A stretch of DNA of 30,595 nt from Chara braunii (taxonomy: Eukaryota; Streptophyta; Charophyceae; Charales; Characeae). The DNA lies in contig BFEA01000024.1 in the NCBI GenBank assembly GCA_003427395.1, forward strand, positions 2,520,702 through 2,551,296, written 5' to 3'. Below are positions 29,471 through 30,595 of the stretch, one piece after another (the first letter of the stretch is position 1; the number at the start of each line of letters is the position of its first letter). The notes below the pieces were generated by a model. That model made no database searches and had not been told where the DNA came from. It saw nothing but the letters and a program-made list of their open reading frames with translations. A program made the translations under genes and the position numbers.

Positions 29471-30595
29471 AATAATAAATTAATAATAAGTGCTAAAACA
29501 TGAATTTTTAAAAAGGTATTCACCGATTTGCAGTTGCAGATGCAGATCCCAGGAATTGCTCCCTTATTTTCCCTACCTTACCTGCGTACAGTAACTGTGT
29601 CAACCTGTAGATTTTGAACATGCATCTTGTAGGACCGCCAGTGGTAGGTAGGATTTCGTAGGTCGCAGGGTAGAAGAGACTCGAACTAAAGACCTGTCAG
29701 GTAGGAGTTTAGATAGCCCAGAGGTAGTGGCTGTAGACTGTCTGAAGGGTCAAGGTCGTAGCTGCTACCTACCTAATAAGGCAAGTCATAGCTGCTACAG
29801 TACCGAAAGGCCAAGATAGAAGTGGCCATCCAGAATCAGCCTACGTTAGGCAGAGGCAAGCGGTCAAGTGGTGGCAGCCCACCTCGTACAGTCAGCAGTC
29901 CTAGTCCACCCAGTCCAGTCCAGTCAAGCAAGTACCGTCTGGGACCATGTGTACCATGGGCCAGGGTTACAGGTCAGACCAACGCATCACAGAAGTATAA
30001 TTCAAGAGGCTGCACCCAGCCTTTCATTCATTCATGCGAAAGCCATGCGGAAACGCTGTTGCAGCTACATGAGCAAGGAGGTGTCTGGATACTGAGTCAC
30101 CATAGCCAATTGGAAATGGGCCCGTACCCGGACGTCATATCTCTGAGCTTTGAGCGACACATGTCTTCTGCCTGTTACTAGTTATGTGCCTGAGAGGCGT
30201 GAATGAAAGTAAGTCTGACTACACAGTAACAATCAGAATAGTAATAATAATAATTATATCATAATAATAATGATAATAATCATAGTAAAGTAATAATAAA
30301 AATATGCTTGTGGACGTAGCACAGAATTCATGTCGCAGAATCACGCTGTGGCCCAAGTTTTCAAAACAAAAGCGGATATCATGATGGACCGCGTAACCAT
30401 CCATTTGAGACTGGCACAGCAAACACAAGTCAATGCCTATAGCCTGATTGGGCAATCAGCAGCGTTAACCCGATGCAGTTCTCCCTCTTTGAATGACGCC
30501 CGAATGCCCTTACTTCCTAATATTCTAGATTTTCAGCGAGTGACGTCTTCAGTGCCCATACCGACCTCTTCCCTACCCAGGTATATCTCTCTTCC

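Larger units (their letters stand above)
1405..30595 (-). mobile_element. Giant Ty3/gypsy-type LTR retrotransposon, truncated by window end
   Basis: Two direct repeats of at least 6 kb (1405-7434 and 24504-30595) flank an internal region with PBS, gag, protease, RT, RNase H and integrase, all on the minus strand. The order PR-RT-RH-IN defines Ty3/gypsy (Metaviridae) rather than Ty1/copia. No chromodomain is visible after the integrase, and I see no second (archaeal-type) RNase H as in the plant Tat/Ogre lineage. Ogre does share very long LTRs and an ORF ahead of gag. The five bases left of the element (1400-1404, CACGG) are the expected target-site duplication; the partner copy lies outside the window. 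Minimum length is 29.2 kb, perhaps 33.5 kb if the LTR ends near 11826. Nine in-frame stops and a changed protease triad suggest this copy is not autonomous. Confidence 0.93.
24504..30595 (-). repeat. 5' LTR, cut by window end
   Basis: Starts TGTCGCGCG two bases from the PBS, as expected for the inner edge of a 5' LTR on a minus-strand element. It matches 1405-7434 with the offset drifting from 23099 to 23161. The causes are a 1-base insertion near 24952, a 7-bp insertion near 26448 and an expansion of about 54 bp in the AAT array near 27720-27830. Divergence is about 3% in the first 0.85 kb by eye, and apparently nil over 25360-25980 and about 28050-30595. The remainder of this LTR lies beyond the window. 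Confidence 0.93.

Overview
The window is almost entirely one very large LTR retrotransposon of the Ty3/gypsy (Metaviridae) type, lying on the minus strand and running off the right edge. The host is probably a streptophyte (land plant or charophyte alga). The primer-binding site at 24482-24501 matches the 3' end of plant-type tRNA-Asp(GUC) at 19 of 20 bases by my memory of that tRNA, and there are candidate spliceosomal acceptor sites. I cannot name the species. No host gene, rRNA or tRNA gene is convincingly present.

Layout, left to right on the + strand. 1-1404 is AT-rich flanking DNA with a TA microsatellite, a dispersed 36-bp motif and a 33-bp minisatellite. The 3' LTR starts at 1405 (TGTCGCGCG). 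It is proven by its second copy to 7434 and probably runs to about 11826, just before a 14-nt pyrimidine tract (the polypurine tract on the element strand). The 5' LTR starts at 24504 and fills the rest of the window. The LTRs hold a 163-bp higher-order satellite, AAT microsatellites and a diverged macro-repeat of about 0.82 kb. Between the LTRs, in element order (decreasing coordinate), come: PBS; a short basic ORF A; two paralogous ORFs of unknown function, B and C; Gag with a CCHC knuckle; aspartic protease; reverse transcriptase; RNase H; integrase (HHCC, D-D-35-E, GPF); and a second Gag-like ORF D with a duplicated capsid-like module, a long coiled coil and its own CCHC knuckle. The lower bound for the element is 29.2 kb. 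If the LTR end at 11826 is right, the LTR is about 10.4 kb and the element about 33.5 kb.

State of the element. The coding frames are nearly free of indels but carry nine in-frame stops, each explainable as one C-to-T or G-to-A transition, and the protease active-site triad reads DTR instead of DTG. The only frame changes are at two slippery homopolymers: a U UUU UUA-type heptamer joining the protease frame to the RT frame by a -1 shift, and an A13 run in ORF B. This copy is therefore probably defective as it stands, but the element's architecture (three ORFs before gag, a second gag-like gene after integrase, giant satellite-bearing LTRs) looks unusual and is the main point of interest.

Caution: the two LTR copies are a patchwork of roughly 3% divergent and apparently identical blocks, and one identical block shares the same ambiguous N positions in both copies. 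Part of the LTR sequence may be an assembly consensus placed twice.
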